From Datura wrightii (lineage: Eukaryota > Streptophyta > Magnoliopsida > Solanales > Solanaceae): a DNA stretch of 64,000 nt. The stretch lies in NCBI GenBank assembly GCA_035772735.1, contig JASDFA010000001.1, positions 57,179,001 through 57,243,000 on the forward strand, read 5' to 3'. How positions within the stretch are numbered: the first letter of the stretch is position 1; the number at the start of each line of letters is the position of its first letter. The notes beneath the pieces were generated by a model that was not told the origin of the DNA, ran no database searches, and worked only from the letters and a program-made list of their open reading frames with translations. This document shows positions 46,675 to 57,102 of this stretch, piece by piece. Made by a program: the position numbers and the translations under genes.

Positions 46675-46692
46675 CTTGGGTTGCCTCCCAAG
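46675..46692 (-). other. GGGAGGCAACCC hairpin, RT-10
   Basis: On the minus strand CTTGGG-AGGCAA-CCCAAG, a perfect 6-bp stem, about 40 nt after the last stop. Confidence 0.85.
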
Positions 46693-46727
46693 CAGTACCT
46701 TATTTTACGTCTTGGCACGACGTGGAC

Positions 46728-46743
46728 TGTCCTTTTTAGGACA
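46728..46743 (-). other. Hairpin holding the terminal stop codon of RT-10 ORF
   Basis: On the minus strand TGTCC-TAAAAA-GGACA. The loop contains the stop TAA that ends the tail ORF. The counterpart in RT-5 has TGA. Confidence 0.7.
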
Positions 46744-46984
46744 TCCTCATACCTGGGTTCTCTTTCGAGAACCATCTCCTTTTCTTTTGCTGTTTAGAGG
46801 AAACAACCTCCACTTTGTTCCTCTCTTTCTCCAACTTCTTCTCAATTTGAAGTCCTCTATTAGACTTGGGCTGAACACTTGTCATTGCCTTTGGCCCTGC
46901 ACCTGTGGAATCCTCCACCCCACACTCATCCTCCGCCACCACACTAACCTGACAAAGGTTTCTATAGTGTGCAGATGTGTTCAT
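46736..46984 (-). CDS. RT-10 basic C-terminal tail ORF
   Basis: An 82-codon ORF in the same frame as the protease, starting at the ATG directly after its stop (TAA then ATG). It reads MNTSAHYRNLCQ, an acidic stretch EDECGVEDS, a Lys/Glu-rich part and a basic end QQKKRRWFSKENPG. RT-5 has the same tail. No family recognised. It may be reached by readthrough, or be a decayed extension of the protease polyprotein. Confidence 0.5.
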   Translation of the reverse strand: MNTSAHYRNLCQVSVVAEDECGVEDSTGAGPKAMTSVQPKSNRGLQIEKKLEKERNKVEVVSSKQQKKRRWFSKENPGMRMS

Positions 46985-47749
46985 TTATTGGTAAACGCGG
47001 AAGATTTCTTCTTCATCCTCAACCCTTATTTTCAGGGTCCCTGCTTTCATGTCAATCACCGCTCCTCCGGTGGCCAAGAATGGCCATCCCAAGATCAGGG
47101 GTACCTGGTCATCAACCTGAAAATCTAAGAGAATAAAATCAGAAGGTATAATAAACTTACCTACTTTGATGAGAAGGTCCTCTATTATTCCATCAGGTGT
47201 CACTTGCGACTTGTCAGCCAGCTGCAATATCAACCTTGTCGGCCTCGGTTTTCCCAACCCCAGGGTGTTGAATAAGGATAGGGGCATTAGATTAACTGCT
47301 GCCCCTAAGTCACACAAAGCTCGTAGCACCTCAGCTTTACCAATTTTTATGGGGAGGGTAAAACTCCCTGGGTCTTCAAGATTCTTCGGCATTTTGCTCA
47401 ATACCCTGTGACTGCACTCCTCAGTCAGTGCTACAGTCTGGACATCCACCAATCTAACTTTGTTCGCCATCAAGTCCTTCAAGTATTTAGCATACTTGGG
47501 CATTCCATGCAGAACATCAATAAGAGGCAAATTTATGTGAAGTTCTTTGAAACTCTCAAAGAACTTATTGAAGCATTCCTCCTCCTTGCTCTTTATGAAT
47601 TTCTGAGGGAATGGTGGTGGTGGTCTTTGTTCTGGCTGCAATGAAGGTTGCGCATTTTGTTGCGCAGCACTCTGATTTGCTCCAATGTCAGTGGATGGTC
47701 CTGGTCTAACCAACTCCGGTTGCACTTCCTTTCTCAACTCTTTAGGCAC
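46985..47749 (-). CDS. RT-10 aspartic protease, open frame
   Basis: 254 codons, uninterrupted. It opens with MPKELRKEVQPELVRPGPS, a Pro/Gln-rich linker, then SKEEECFNKFFESFKELHIN and LPLIDVLHGMPKYAKYLKD. VALTEECSHRVLS, DPGSFTLPIKIGKAEVL and the active site ALCDLGAAVNLMPLSLF (about codons 148-164, catalytic Asp present) follow, then VTPDGIIEDLLIKVGKFIIP and the second conserved box PLILGWPFLATGGAVIDM. It would cut Gag in particles. No polymerase follows; the frame ends FRVYQ. An in-frame stop separates it from gag upstream, so expression would need readthrough. Confidence 0.88.
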   Translation of the reverse strand: MPKELRKEVQPELVRPGPSTDIGANQSAAQQNAQPSLQPEQRPPPPFPQKFIKSKEEECFNKFFESFKELHINLPLIDVLHGMPKYAKYLKDLMANKVRLVDVQTVALTEECSHRVLSKMPKNLEDPGSFTLPIKIGKAEVLRALCDLGAAVNLMPLSLFNTLGLGKPRPTRLILQLADKSQVTPDGIIEDLLIKVGKFIIPSDFILLDFQVDDQVPLILGWPFLATGGAVIDMKAGTLKIRVEDEEEIFRVYQ

Positions 47750-49216
47750 TGCATCAGTTAATTGCTTTCCGCTTCTAAGACTGATGGCATTGATTTACCG
47801 GGGGTTAGGATCTGCATCACTTGGTTATCCCCCCTGCGACCTCATGTTCTGAGCAGCTGCTATCTGACCCACTTGTTTTCCAAGAATGCGGGTGGCTACT
47901 TGCTGATTCATTAAGTCTATTGCCATCCTCGCCTGATTTTTCGCTAACTGATTCTGGGACTCCATAATTTTCTGCAGTGTTTTCTCAATGTTGCTACTGA
48001 ATTGCCCATCATTCTGCCTATTCTGCTGATACTGCTGTTGTTGAGGTTGCATATAATTCTTCTTTTGGTTTCCACCCCAAGAAAAATTCGGGTGGCCCTG
48101 CCAATTTTAGTTGGAATTGTTCCCAAAATTCTGATTCCTATGCACATTACCAACAAAATTGACTGATTCCAGATTGGCTCCACAAGATTCTGCATTGTGC
48201 CCATTATTACCACAAATTTCACACCAACTGGGAGCTTGTCGAACTGCATTAACTTGGTCCTGGTGTTGGTTCATACTCAGTTTATTAAACTGAGTCATCA
48301 TTTGATGTTGGAACGAAGCTAACTGTGCTGCCAAGGCATTCAAACCATCTACTTCTATCAACCCTGATCTCTTTCCTGCCCCTCTTGATGACTCGCTGTG
48401 CCACTCTGGATTTCCTTGGGCAATTCTGTTCAACAAAGTGTACAACTTATCATATGTCTTCTCCAAGGCTTTCCCACCTGATGTAGAGTCTAGTAATATT
48501 TTTGTGTGTGGGTCTAGACTTTCTACAAAGGTATGAGCCAACACTTCATTTGATTCCTGGTGATGGGGGCAGTCTCTCAACAATGACTTGAATCTTTCCC
48601 AAGCCATATATAAGTTCTCATCAGGCCTCTACTTGAAACTGAGTATTTCACTTCTCAACTTTGCAGCTTTGCCTGAAAGGAAGAATCTGATAAAGAACTT
48701 TTTAGCCAAGTCATTCCATGAAGTTATGGAGTTTGGTGGGTCAGCCTTCAGCCACTTTTTCACCTCTCCCAATAGTGAAAATGGGAAGAGGGTCAGTCGG
48801 ACATAATCTGTGGACACGCCGGTGGGGACAAACATGTCACTAATCTCTAAAAAGCTCTGTAGGTGTTGCTGCGGGTCCTCATGTGCCATCCCAATGAATT
48901 GACCACTAGAATATAACAGCTGCACCATGTTCTTTTTAAGCTCAAAGTTCCCTCCAGGCTCCGGTTTATGGATGCTATAGGTCACATTCGTCGCTAGTGG
49001 GATAGCCACTTCGTGAACTAGTGTTGCTGCCATTGCTTCTGATGACAATTGTGCTTTTCCTGCGGGTGGTTGTTGTTGTACCTTTTCTTGAAGTCTCATC
49101 ATCTTTTGCTCTAGAGCTACTCTCCTTCGCAAATGGATTTGATGTTCAGGTTCTAGCAGCCGTTCCACAAGCTCTTTATTTCTAGCCAGCTCGGCAGGAC
49201 AACCTGTCACCTGCAA
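47750..49216 (-). pseudogene. gag: RT-10 gag
   Basis: In the same frame as the protease, from VTGCPAELARNKELVE after an acceptor-like TTTGCAG (no ATG) to the linker. Motifs: NMVQLLYSSGQFIGMAHEDP, LTLFPFSLLGEVKKWLKADP, SITSWNDLAKKFFIRFFLSG, WERFKSLLRDCPHHQESNEV, a zinc knuckle WCEICGNNGHNAESC (about 48185-48230), NFSWGGNQKK and a Gln-rich coiled part. In-frame stops are a TAG at 48629-48631 (Q in RT-5), TAA at 48107-48109, TAA at 47825-47827, and one after DPNPR near 47795, the same place as the RT-5 junction stop. No frameshift. Confidence 0.9.
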
Positions 49217-49303
49217 ATAAAAAGACTAAGACCAAGTTTCTCAACACTTAAGGAAATTTCAAAAATCACACAAAAATAGAGAAATTATCAATACTTCGCC
49301 GAG

Positions 49304-49321
49304 TCCCCGGCAACGGCGCCA
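49304..49321 (-). other. RT-10 primer binding site (tRNA-Asp)
   Basis: The minus strand reads TGGCGCCGTTGCCGGGGA, all 18 bases complementary to the 3' end of plant tRNA-Asp(GTC), six bases from the LTR. Confidence 0.93.
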
Positions 49322-49327
49322 AAAACT

Positions 49328-50787
49328 TGTTCGTGCCCTTATTTGCGCATCCGCAAGTGTACGGGTCATGCAAGTAATATAGTGGCTCTTTTTAAGAACT
49401 GGAATGTTGAACCCACAGGGACTGGACCCATTCCTCTAACTATCCATTTCAAGTGTGATCTTAACTTTTGCAAGTGTCGGTTATAGAAGTTTTCAAGGGA
49501 GATTTAATTAAGTCTAGTTTTGGTCAACGAAATATCCTGAATTTACTCTAGGAGCAACATAGAGTCAAAACCAGATAATCATGCGATGCTACGATTTGCA
49601 ATGGTTTAAGCATGGAACTATCAATTATTATTTCACATAATTAGAATTGCATGTTCAAGGTCTTTCGAGCCTCTCAACACGGCAAACTAGCCTCACTGCA
49701 TCATTGTGAGCGAGGATGCTAATTTCTAGTTCGCGGGCAATTAATTATATTATGGTTTACGAGGAAATGATTAGGGACTTTCGTGCGTCTAACCATTTAA
49801 CTCAACTTACCTTCACAACTACTTCTTCGAGTGGTGATGTGATAATCCTAAGTTGGTCTCTTAATAACCCCCGTTTATCAACCAAGCAAGGTTTTAGGTA
49901 TATTTCTATCCTAACGCGAAATTATATCGTGAGATACAAACATGCTCCTTACATTCTCATGTCCTGACCTAGGTAATTCTTTCTCAAGAAATTGCCCAAG
50001 CTAACGTATATGTTTTCATGGTGATCAATCATAAAAACAACCAACAATCCAGAATGCAAGACGAAAACAACAATCAATAACTTAATTCCAAAACAATTTC
50101 ATAAAATCACAATCATAATTCATGGCTTCAACCCTAGAGGAAGGGTTCTTGCCATTCATGTTCATAAAACTACAACAAACTACTACAAAACTAACATACT
50201 TACATGAATTTGGTAGATGAGAAGGGAATTTGCCAAACCCAAGATGAGTTCTCCCACTTCTCCCTTCACTCCTAGTTAGTTTTCCAGAATAAAATCATGA
50301 CCAAGTGGTTTTAGGAGCTAAGGGACCTATTTATAATAAATGAGAAACGTGCACAATTTAGCCTATCGTGGAATGGCTCCGTGTCACGGAGCACTGCCTC
50401 CGTGACAGGGAGGCAACGCGAAAGCTCTCTGGAAATGCCTTCGAAAGCCGAAACTGCCGAGTGCCACCGTGTTGGCAGCGTGTCACGCTGCTTGGGTAGC
50501 GCGTTGGCACACCCCTGTCGCGCAACTGGCACAGTGTGGCACATTGCAGGCGCGTTGGTGCTGCCTGCCTGCCGCATCTGCTCCCGACTCCATTCCGCTA
50601 CTTCACCAACTTATAAATTAGTTCCTCAAAATCATTGAAACCTACAAAACAAGGACTAATCATGTTGGTTAGCACATATATTCACATTTATATAAATTCA
50701 CATGAAAATGTAAAAAATAAATTAGATAAACAAGACTAAATTAAGTTATAAAGCATCACTCGGACATGCTATTTTTTCCCGAGATCA
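49328..50787 (-). mobile_element. RT-10 5' LTR
   Basis: The plus strand runs TGTTCGTGCCCTTATTTGCG ... TTTTCCCGAGATCA, 1460 bp. The minus-strand TATA box TATAAATA is at 50328-50335. Nearly identical to the 3' copy outside the GC-rich block. Confidence 0.92.
50328..50335 (-). promoter_or_regulatory. TATA box in RT-10 5' LTR
   Basis: TATAAATA on the minus strand, the same position as in the other LTRs of this family. Likely promoter of the element RNA. Confidence 0.7.
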
Positions 50788-50892
50788 GAGGCTACGAGAC
50801 GTTTTAGGAAATTTCCCTTTTTTCATGATTTATGTCTTGCAATGAAGTACATCTTTATTCCTCTAACTCGTGCTATAAACATATGCAGAAAT

Positions 50893-50968
50893 ATACCTCC
50901 ACGCCGAGTCAATGATAGAAGAAATGGCCATGGAAATTTCCAAAGCAATGGAAATGGAGACGGGTATC
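50893..50968 (+). pseudogene. gag: RT-9 gag N-terminus
   Basis: Reads PPRRVNDRRNGHGNFQSNGN, the basic start typical of this group (usually MPPRR). The ATG has become ATA at 50893-50895. The frame is cut after GDGY at 50968 by the RT-11 stack. Confidence 0.7.
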
Positions 50969-52123
50969 TGATAACGTCCAAAATATGCTCCTCTTTTATG
51001 AAAAAGAGTAAACTGTCATTGTATCAAAATAAATATTCCAATGGATGTCGGGGTCGAATCTCACAGAGAATTGAGTCGATAATTCAAGAGTTATAAACTA
51101 ATTCAAACTAGAACTCATAATTGTTCAACATTTAAAAAGTAATATTGGGGGGAAATTAAAGGGGAAGAACTATCTAATTCTAGACTAAGACTAATTGGGG
51201 GGAATTCCAATTGTTGCAATCACAAGTGATATTGCTAGGGACATTTTATAGATGAGATCACAACTAAATTGGAAATTTCTTCAATGCATTAGACTCACAA
51301 TTAGCATAGATAGCAGTGGATAATTCACATTCTCTTGTTTTTCAACCATAAGAATGTTTATGCCTTGGGTTCTTTCAAACCCCAAAGCCAATTCAAGTAA
51401 TCAACCACACAAGCTTGAGGGACGACTAGCTATTTCTAGCCTTGACCTTTAATGGTGTGAAAATATGGGTTTTAACTATCTCTAGCCTAATCCCATACAC
51501 AAACACTCGAATTCCTCACTATTATCTTCTCACCCAATTCTCACATTTCTCTCTCAAATGAAAGAAAGAAAAGTAAAGCACAATTCATGTTTGCACACCA
51601 TCAGTTTTGGCAATTACAACTTGGGAGAAGATAATAGATCTACAATTCAATAAGAATCCAAGAGAAATTTATCAAAACCTAATCAAATTAACAAACCCAC
51701 CATGAATATACCTCTAGCTAGAAAATTAGTCAAGCATATTTAAAAATAGAGAGAAGATACCAAGAGGATTCCCCTCATATTCATCACATTAGCTTCACAA
51801 ATTTACTTCACAAGTTCTTACAACAATGATGAAATTCCCCCAAAATGGGTTAAAGAAAAAAATAAGAGATGTTCTATATAACTCTACAAATTTATGGTGA
51901 AAAGATGTGTGGAAGATGAGTGAATGGTTGGTGAATTGGTTGAATGCATCATTGGTGTATAATAAAAGCTATGTAAATATCTGTACTTTCTTGTGTACAA
52001 CTTTATCCAAATGCCCTTGAGGCTTTTAGATGCTTTGAAGACCTTTCTATACCTTTTTACCCTTCATTAGACGGCCTCTCCTGTGAAGAACCAGCGTTTA
52101 GCCGGTGTCAATCCGCAGAGCAC
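50969..52123 (-). mobile_element. RT-11a: partial LTR in tandem with the RT-11 LTR
   Basis: Opens TGATAACGTCCAAAATATGC and follows the RT-11 LTR at roughly 85% identity by eye for about 1.1 kb. It then diverges after CCTTCATTAGACGG (52067-52080) and stops at AGAGCAC (52123). It lacks the 5' third of the LTR as read on the minus strand. Its left end abuts RT-9 gag exactly. It is probably part of an older LTR into which RT-11 inserted. It contains the TATA-like minus-strand AGTTATATAG near 51875. Confidence 0.8.
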
Positions 52124-53705
52124 TGATAACATCCAAAATACACTCCTCTTTTATGAAGAGTGTAAACAGTCGTTGTATCAAAATTAATATCCCAACGGAT
52201 GTCGGGGTCGAATCGCATAGAGAATTGAGTCGATAATTCAATAGTTATGAACTAATTCAAACTAGAGCGCATAATTGTTCCAAATTTGAAGAGTAAAATT
52301 GGGGGAAAATCTAACTCTAAACTAAGACTAATTGGGGGGAATTCCAACTGAAGCAATCACAAGTGTGAGGCTAGGGGCATTCTATAGATGGGCACAATTA
52401 AATTGGGAATTGACTAACCTTAGATTCTCTCACAAGTTCAACAAGTGTAAATAATCTCGGAAAGTGGGTAATCTAAGATTCTCAGCCTATTGACTACATC
52501 TTGCTAGAGTTTTATCAAAACTCTAGCTACAAAATAGCTCAACCTGATTTGATTTGGATTAGCAACTTCACTATTCCTAGCTATTAGTTGTCAATAAGGA
52601 ATGAGAAAGCAATGTCAGCTATTTATAGCCTAATTTCACAATCTCATATCCATATCCACTACTATATTCTCTTGCAATACGTGATTATTCTCTCTCAAGC
52701 AATAATTAAGCAAGAATAAATAGACCCATATCATAATCAATGGATCTTCATTAATAGATTGAAGAGAATCCAATAGATTTACACTTAATTGAAAAATATG
52801 ATGATGAATCTAGCAATACCCATCTATAATTCAATAAGAATCCTAAAGCAATTTATCAAAATCCCAATCAAATTAACAAACCCACCATGAATATACTTCT
52901 AACTAGCAAATTAGTAAAGCATATTTAAAAATAGAGAGAAGATACCAAGAGGATTCCCATCATATTCATTGCATTAGCATAACAAATTTGCTTCACAAGC
53001 TCTTACGAAAATGGTGGAATTTTCCCAAAACGGGTTAAAGAAAAAGAAGAAGAAAAGTACTACCTAACTCTACAAATCTATGGAGAAAAGATTCTACTAA
53101 AAAGTCTATGAAGAAGATGAATTCTAGATGATTGAATTTATGAATGAATGTATTCAATGATAGCTATCCAAATATCTGTACTTTCTTGTGTACAATCTTT
53201 CAAAAGTGCCTTTGGAGGCTTATAGGAGCTTTGGGAACCTTTCTGGACATTTTTCTCTTCCATCAGTGAAATTGGGTCACTTGCCCTTCGAACTGCGAAC
53301 AACCAGTGTCAAACTATGAACAACCAGTGCCAACCTGTGAACCACCGGCGAATAGTCGGTGCCAAACCCACAAAGAGCCGGTTGGTTAGCTGGTCTGGGC
53401 AATAACTTCGGCGTTTCACCCGCGTTTCGCCCTTCTGGATCCGCGTTTAGCTGATTCAAAGCATGTCCTTCACCTCTTTTTGAGCTCAAATCTTCCATTA
53501 TCTTTGGCTCCTCTCCTTCATATTCTAACTCATCAAATTTCTTTTCAAATTCCATGTGTTTTGTTCTATTTCATGCTTTCTTTACTCACATGAGGTACCT
53601 ACAAAGAATTCAAGAGAAAGGGCATAAAATCCACATAAACGACTCAAAACTAAGCAAAAACTCATGATTAGGAGCCTAATAAGTTGGTAAATTTCCAACT
53701 CATCA
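52124..53705 (-). mobile_element. RT-11 3' LTR
   Basis: The plus strand runs TGATAACATCCAAAATACAC ... CCAACTCATCA, 1582 bp; the minus-strand start TGATGAGTTGG touches the polypurine tract. It has words of the type ACCAGTG and CCGGCGAATAGTCGGTGCC (53300-53400) and GCGTTTCACCCGCGTTTCGC (53410-53430), its version of the GC-rich block. Confidence 0.85.
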
Positions 53706-53739
53706 AACCCCCAAACTTGAACCATCGCTTGTCTTCAAG
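53706..53739 (-). promoter_or_regulatory. RT-11 terminal pre-PPT hairpin and polypurine tract
   Basis: On the minus strand CTTG-AAGA-CAAG (53728-53739; 4 pairs), then CAAGTTTGGGGGTT touching the LTR. The loop is AAGA instead of AGGA; the stem is shorter than in other elements. Confidence 0.7.
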
Positions 53740-55566
53740 TAATGCAATTATTTAAAGTTGAGCAAATGAACAACATGCTATACATGAGTTTTTGCATCAA
53801 GGGACAATCAAGATATTCTTGCACAAGTGGACATTGCTAAAGCTTACGACACTCTGGTAGTTGTACACCAAATCATCAATCTGCAAGATAACCCTAACAT
53901 TACAAACCAACTCAAGAAAAACAGAAAAGACTAAAACCATATTGCAAAAGCTTCAATAGGTAACCATAATCATTAAACATATCTTGCATCTATTCATTTC
54001 ATTCAAAAAAGGGGCATAGTTCCTCAAAACAAGTTCACAGAGCATCTCAAGTCATTGACAATTCACAATCAAAGCTTGCCTTAATGTTCGCTACCCTCTT
54101 TCTTTAATCATACCTCTCTTTGAAAATAATTTTGTGCGTGTACACCAAGGAAGTGACGCCCCTTACAAGAAAAGAGAACCCCACACACATTTTTTTTCTT
54201 TTAGCATTTCACACGATGGGATTATAAGATAAGATAAATGCGCTCACTCTCACAAAGAAATTCAAGTGCATACAAATTGACCCATAGGCTTGACCTTCAT
54301 GTATATCTCCACTAATGTAGTGTTGCTACACTCAAAATCAATTATGACTTGTGCATCATAATGAAGGCTAGGGGTAAGGGTAAGCCAAATATTCAGCTTT
54401 AGTGACTAGAACCTTCCTAATGCCTTTTGTGAACATTTTAAACATCTCTTCAACTCTTTTTAATCACTCCACCTTATTTCTTCTATTTCATCATCTTTGG
54501 CTTTTGTGTAACACAAGCCACCCTTATAACACCCATGAATTTCACATTTATCCTTATCTATGCAAGAGATATCACTTTTTTACTATTTTTTCTCTTTTGA
54601 TGATTCAAGATTTTTCAACCGATCAATTCATTTATGTCATCACAATTTTGGTGCTACCTCACATTGAAGCTCTCATTTCCCCCCCTACTCTTGCAAATAC
54701 CCAAACTTAGTCTTTTACCTCATCTCACATTCATTTCCTCATCGCTCCCCATTTCATGGGCTTCATGCCTCATTTTTTCTTTATTTTATCACTAGCAATT
54801 AGGGAGGATGGAAGCTAAAGAGAAGGATTAAAAATGGTTATTAGGCTTGTAGTGCTGTTTCCAAAGAAAGGGTCCAATGCTCAAACGTAGGCTATCAAGG
54901 ATTAATGTTCAAGGAGGTCATTTGGGTGAAGTGACTAACGCAAGAGGGCTTGAGATCATGTTTTAAGTGTAGTTTCATCTATCATTTCCCCTTGAATCAA
55001 ACTTAGGGCAAGTTCTAAACACTCATGCATACACAAGAATTAAGCCAAAAACCTCACCACACAAGGCATCACAATCCATGGAGTTTAGAAACTTCCTTTG
55101 TCACATTAAGAGGATGCCTTTTAATGAGCTAGTTATGAATCACCAAGACAAGCAAGGAATATATAATTAATGATAAGAGTGTTCTCATTTTCACATTTAG
55201 ATACCCCTCTTTTATTTTCAAAATTCATGCACAATGCCAAACAAGAAATGTCGGTGGTATCTCATCAAACACGTGCACAAAAGACTCTACAAGACTCTAG
55301 ACTTGAAATTTTCCCTTAAAAAAGACGCCTCTCAATCTATCATCAGGAAGTGCCAACCCGGTTCGACAATAAAAATAAAAGACAAAGAAATCGCTCCTTG
55401 GGAAAGAACCGTAGTATAAAGAAAACCCTTGGAGTTTATTCAAAGACTACTATCTAAAAAAGTGATACTACTAACAAGTAATGACGATTTACCCTTAAGA
55501 ATGACGTCACCCAATCTATCATAGGGCCATATCGTGCATCACTTAACAAGTGGGTTACTCAGACTT
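53740..55566 (-). other. RT-11 non-coding 3' region
   Basis: About 1.8 kb, no credible ORF on the element strand. Short open frames such as 54402-54710 plus and 55234-55419 plus have no recognisable product. Confidence 0.6.
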
Positions 55567-55601
55567 CACCCCCAACACAAATAAAGCATTGTCCTCGATG
55601 C
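55567..55601 (-). promoter_or_regulatory. RT-11 internal (central) hairpin plus polypurine tract
   Basis: On the minus strand GCATCG-AGGA-CAATGC (55586-55601; five of six pairs), then TTTATTTGTGTTGGGGGTG (tract 55567-55577). Same loop as in RT-5 and RT-10. Confidence 0.65.
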
Positions 55602-55841
55602 ACATGGTAAAACAAAGTAATAAATGAATAGGTGAAAGAACTCCTTGGGCCTTCTGCTTGACATCTGCATTTCGTGCATTTGGACTTGCGCTTCGCCAGT
55701 TTAGCGCTGGTTGCTCAATTTGAATTGGGCTTCTCTCACCTTGATCACATTTCATACTTATTCCATCCTTCCACACTCAAAGACAACACCAACATAAAGT
55801 AAAAAAAACAAAAGGAAAAGTAAGAACAAAAAGTAAAAGCA

Positions 55842-55859
55842 CTTGGGTTGTCTCCCAAG
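55842..55859 (-). other. GGGAGACAACCC hairpin, RT-11
   Basis: On the minus strand CTTGGG-AGACAA-CCCAAG, a perfect 6-bp stem preceded by GAGGCGCTT. Loop differs by one base from the AGGCAA of the other elements. Confidence 0.8.
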
Positions 55860-55899
55860 AAGCGCCTCAGTTAACATCGTGGCTCGACGACTTCACTTC

Positions 55900-56786
55900 A
55901 CCACTTTTCTCTCCATTTTGAGCATTTGAATCGCACCCCTAGCTTCTTATCCATTCTTATACTCTGCTTCAGGGGTGCTGGTGTAAGCATCAATGGGACC
56001 AAGGAATGGATATTGCATCTTGTGTTTCTTGGCCCTTAAAGGAGGGAGGTGCTTTGGCTTGATTGGCATGGCATACTCTAAGATGAAGCCTCCTCGATCT
56101 TCCTCCTCAACATCCTCCATTGACTTGGTCTCCTCAGTTTCCATTTTTTCAACCAAGTTCAATGTTGAAAAATGATAAGAGGGTGGTCTAAGTCGCTCTC
56201 CTTTCAAGCATGCTTCTTCCTTGACATCCTCCTCTTGAAGTGCACTAGAGTCCTTGAGCGTGATTTATTGGATGACATTTGGAGACTCTAGTGTCACTTA
56301 TTCAACCTTGACATCTTGCATTTTTACAATGTTGGTTGGTTGGTACACCTCTATGACTTCTTCAACACTCACCTTGACTCCTTCTTCATCATTATTTTGA
56401 GCTTCCTCCAATGAGTCAAGTTGAAGTATGCCCCATTGTTCACTTCTTCTTGTTATGCTCATCAATCTCTCCTCCACTTTTTCTTTTAGAGATTTACCAC
56501 TCTCTTCTTGAGGAGTTGATGATTCCATAGTCATGGAGGGGTTGACATTCTTTTCCGCATTAGAGTCCTGCTCCAAAAAGGATTGGAGCATGGCTTCTAT
56601 GCGCCCACATATATTTCTCCTTCCTTCACTTGCCATGTCTTCATTCCTTTCAAGCTTAGGAGCACAACTTCTACCATAGTCACTATAGCGAGAAGTGACC
56701 CCATTTGGGAATCCATCCCAATGTCTCCCATGACTAACACATAATGTGCATCTATACCCATCATAGGAAGGAGAAGGTGCACTCAT
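55900..56786 (-). pseudogene. RT-11 ORF of unknown function
   Basis: One reading frame from MSAPSPSYDGYRCTLC at 56786 to about 55900, with in-frame stops at 56298-56300, about 13 codons later and after EYKNG at 55947. Visible: a Cys/His/Gly-rich start (RCTLCVSHGRHWDGFPNG, SCAPKLER), an acidic Gln/Glu-rich middle with SLKEKVEERLMSI, a stretch of Glu/Val segments, and a basic end with PIKPKHLPPLRAKKHKMQYP and LGPIDAYT. I do not recognise the family. It holds the place that gag-protease or integrase has in the sister elements. The upstream part is lost to RT-12; ATG 56784-56786 falls on the insertion point and may not be the true start. Confidence 0.6.
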
Positions 56787-57102
56787 TGATCTTGGGCATA
56801 ATTGCATGCCCAAGTGATACTTTATTACTTAATTTGGACTTGTTTATCTACTTTTATGTGTACATTCTCATATTATTTTTATGTAATGTGGATTTATACT
56901 AACCAACAGTATTAGTTATTATTTTTGCAGTTTAGAATGAATTTTGGAAACTAATCTACAAGTTGGTGAAGTGGAGGAATGGACTCGGAAGCAAAACGCA
57001 GAAGTCGGCAAGAAAATACTAAAAACTTGATGCTCCGCGATAGAGGCCATGTCACGCTACCATCGCAGGGGCATTCTGCCTAGAGTTGAAATTTCAGGCG
57101 AA

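Larger units (their letters stand above)
43339..50787 (-). mobile_element. RT-10: second copy of the RT-5 family, non-autonomous, minus strand
   Basis: LTRs at 49328-50787 (5') and 43339-44779 (3'), a perfect tRNA-Asp primer site, gag and protease in one reading frame, hairpins and polypurine tracts as in RT-5. No RT, RNase H or integrase. Flanks are gaggt (43334-43338) and gaggc (50788-50792), a 5-bp target duplication with one change. Inserted in the RT-9 leader. Only stop codons, no frameshift, interrupt its coding part, so it looks younger or less decayed than RT-5. Confidence 0.93.
41178..50968 (+). mobile_element. RT-9: chromovirus-like element, 5' end only (LTR, leader, gag start), split by RT-10
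   Basis: The LTR ends at 43229. A primer site TGGTATCAGAGTC at 43234-43246 follows, then a leader that is cut at 43338 by RT-10 and resumes at 50788. The two leader halves align with the continuous RT-6 leader (CACTTATGATGAAGAGGCTATG near 24546), which proves they were joined. The gag start is cut at 50968 by the RT-11 stack. The rest must lie right of the window. Confidence 0.85.
52124..56786 (-). mobile_element. RT-11: Athila-like non-coding-rich element with an unrecognised ORF, cut by RT-12
   Basis: Minus-strand order from the right: ORF (56786 to about 55900), AGACAA hairpin (55842-55859), internal hairpin plus purine tract (55567-55601), non-coding 1.8 kb, terminal hairpin and polypurine tract (53706-53739), 3' LTR 52124-53705. 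This is the same 3' architecture as RT-5 and RT-10, but the ORF is not gag or protease. The 5' half lies beyond RT-12, outside the window. Confidence 0.82.

Noticed and set aside
46181..47128. Plus-strand open frames up to 215 codons across RT-10 protease and tail
   Set aside because: Antisense to the protease frame, which has clear active-site and flap motifs.
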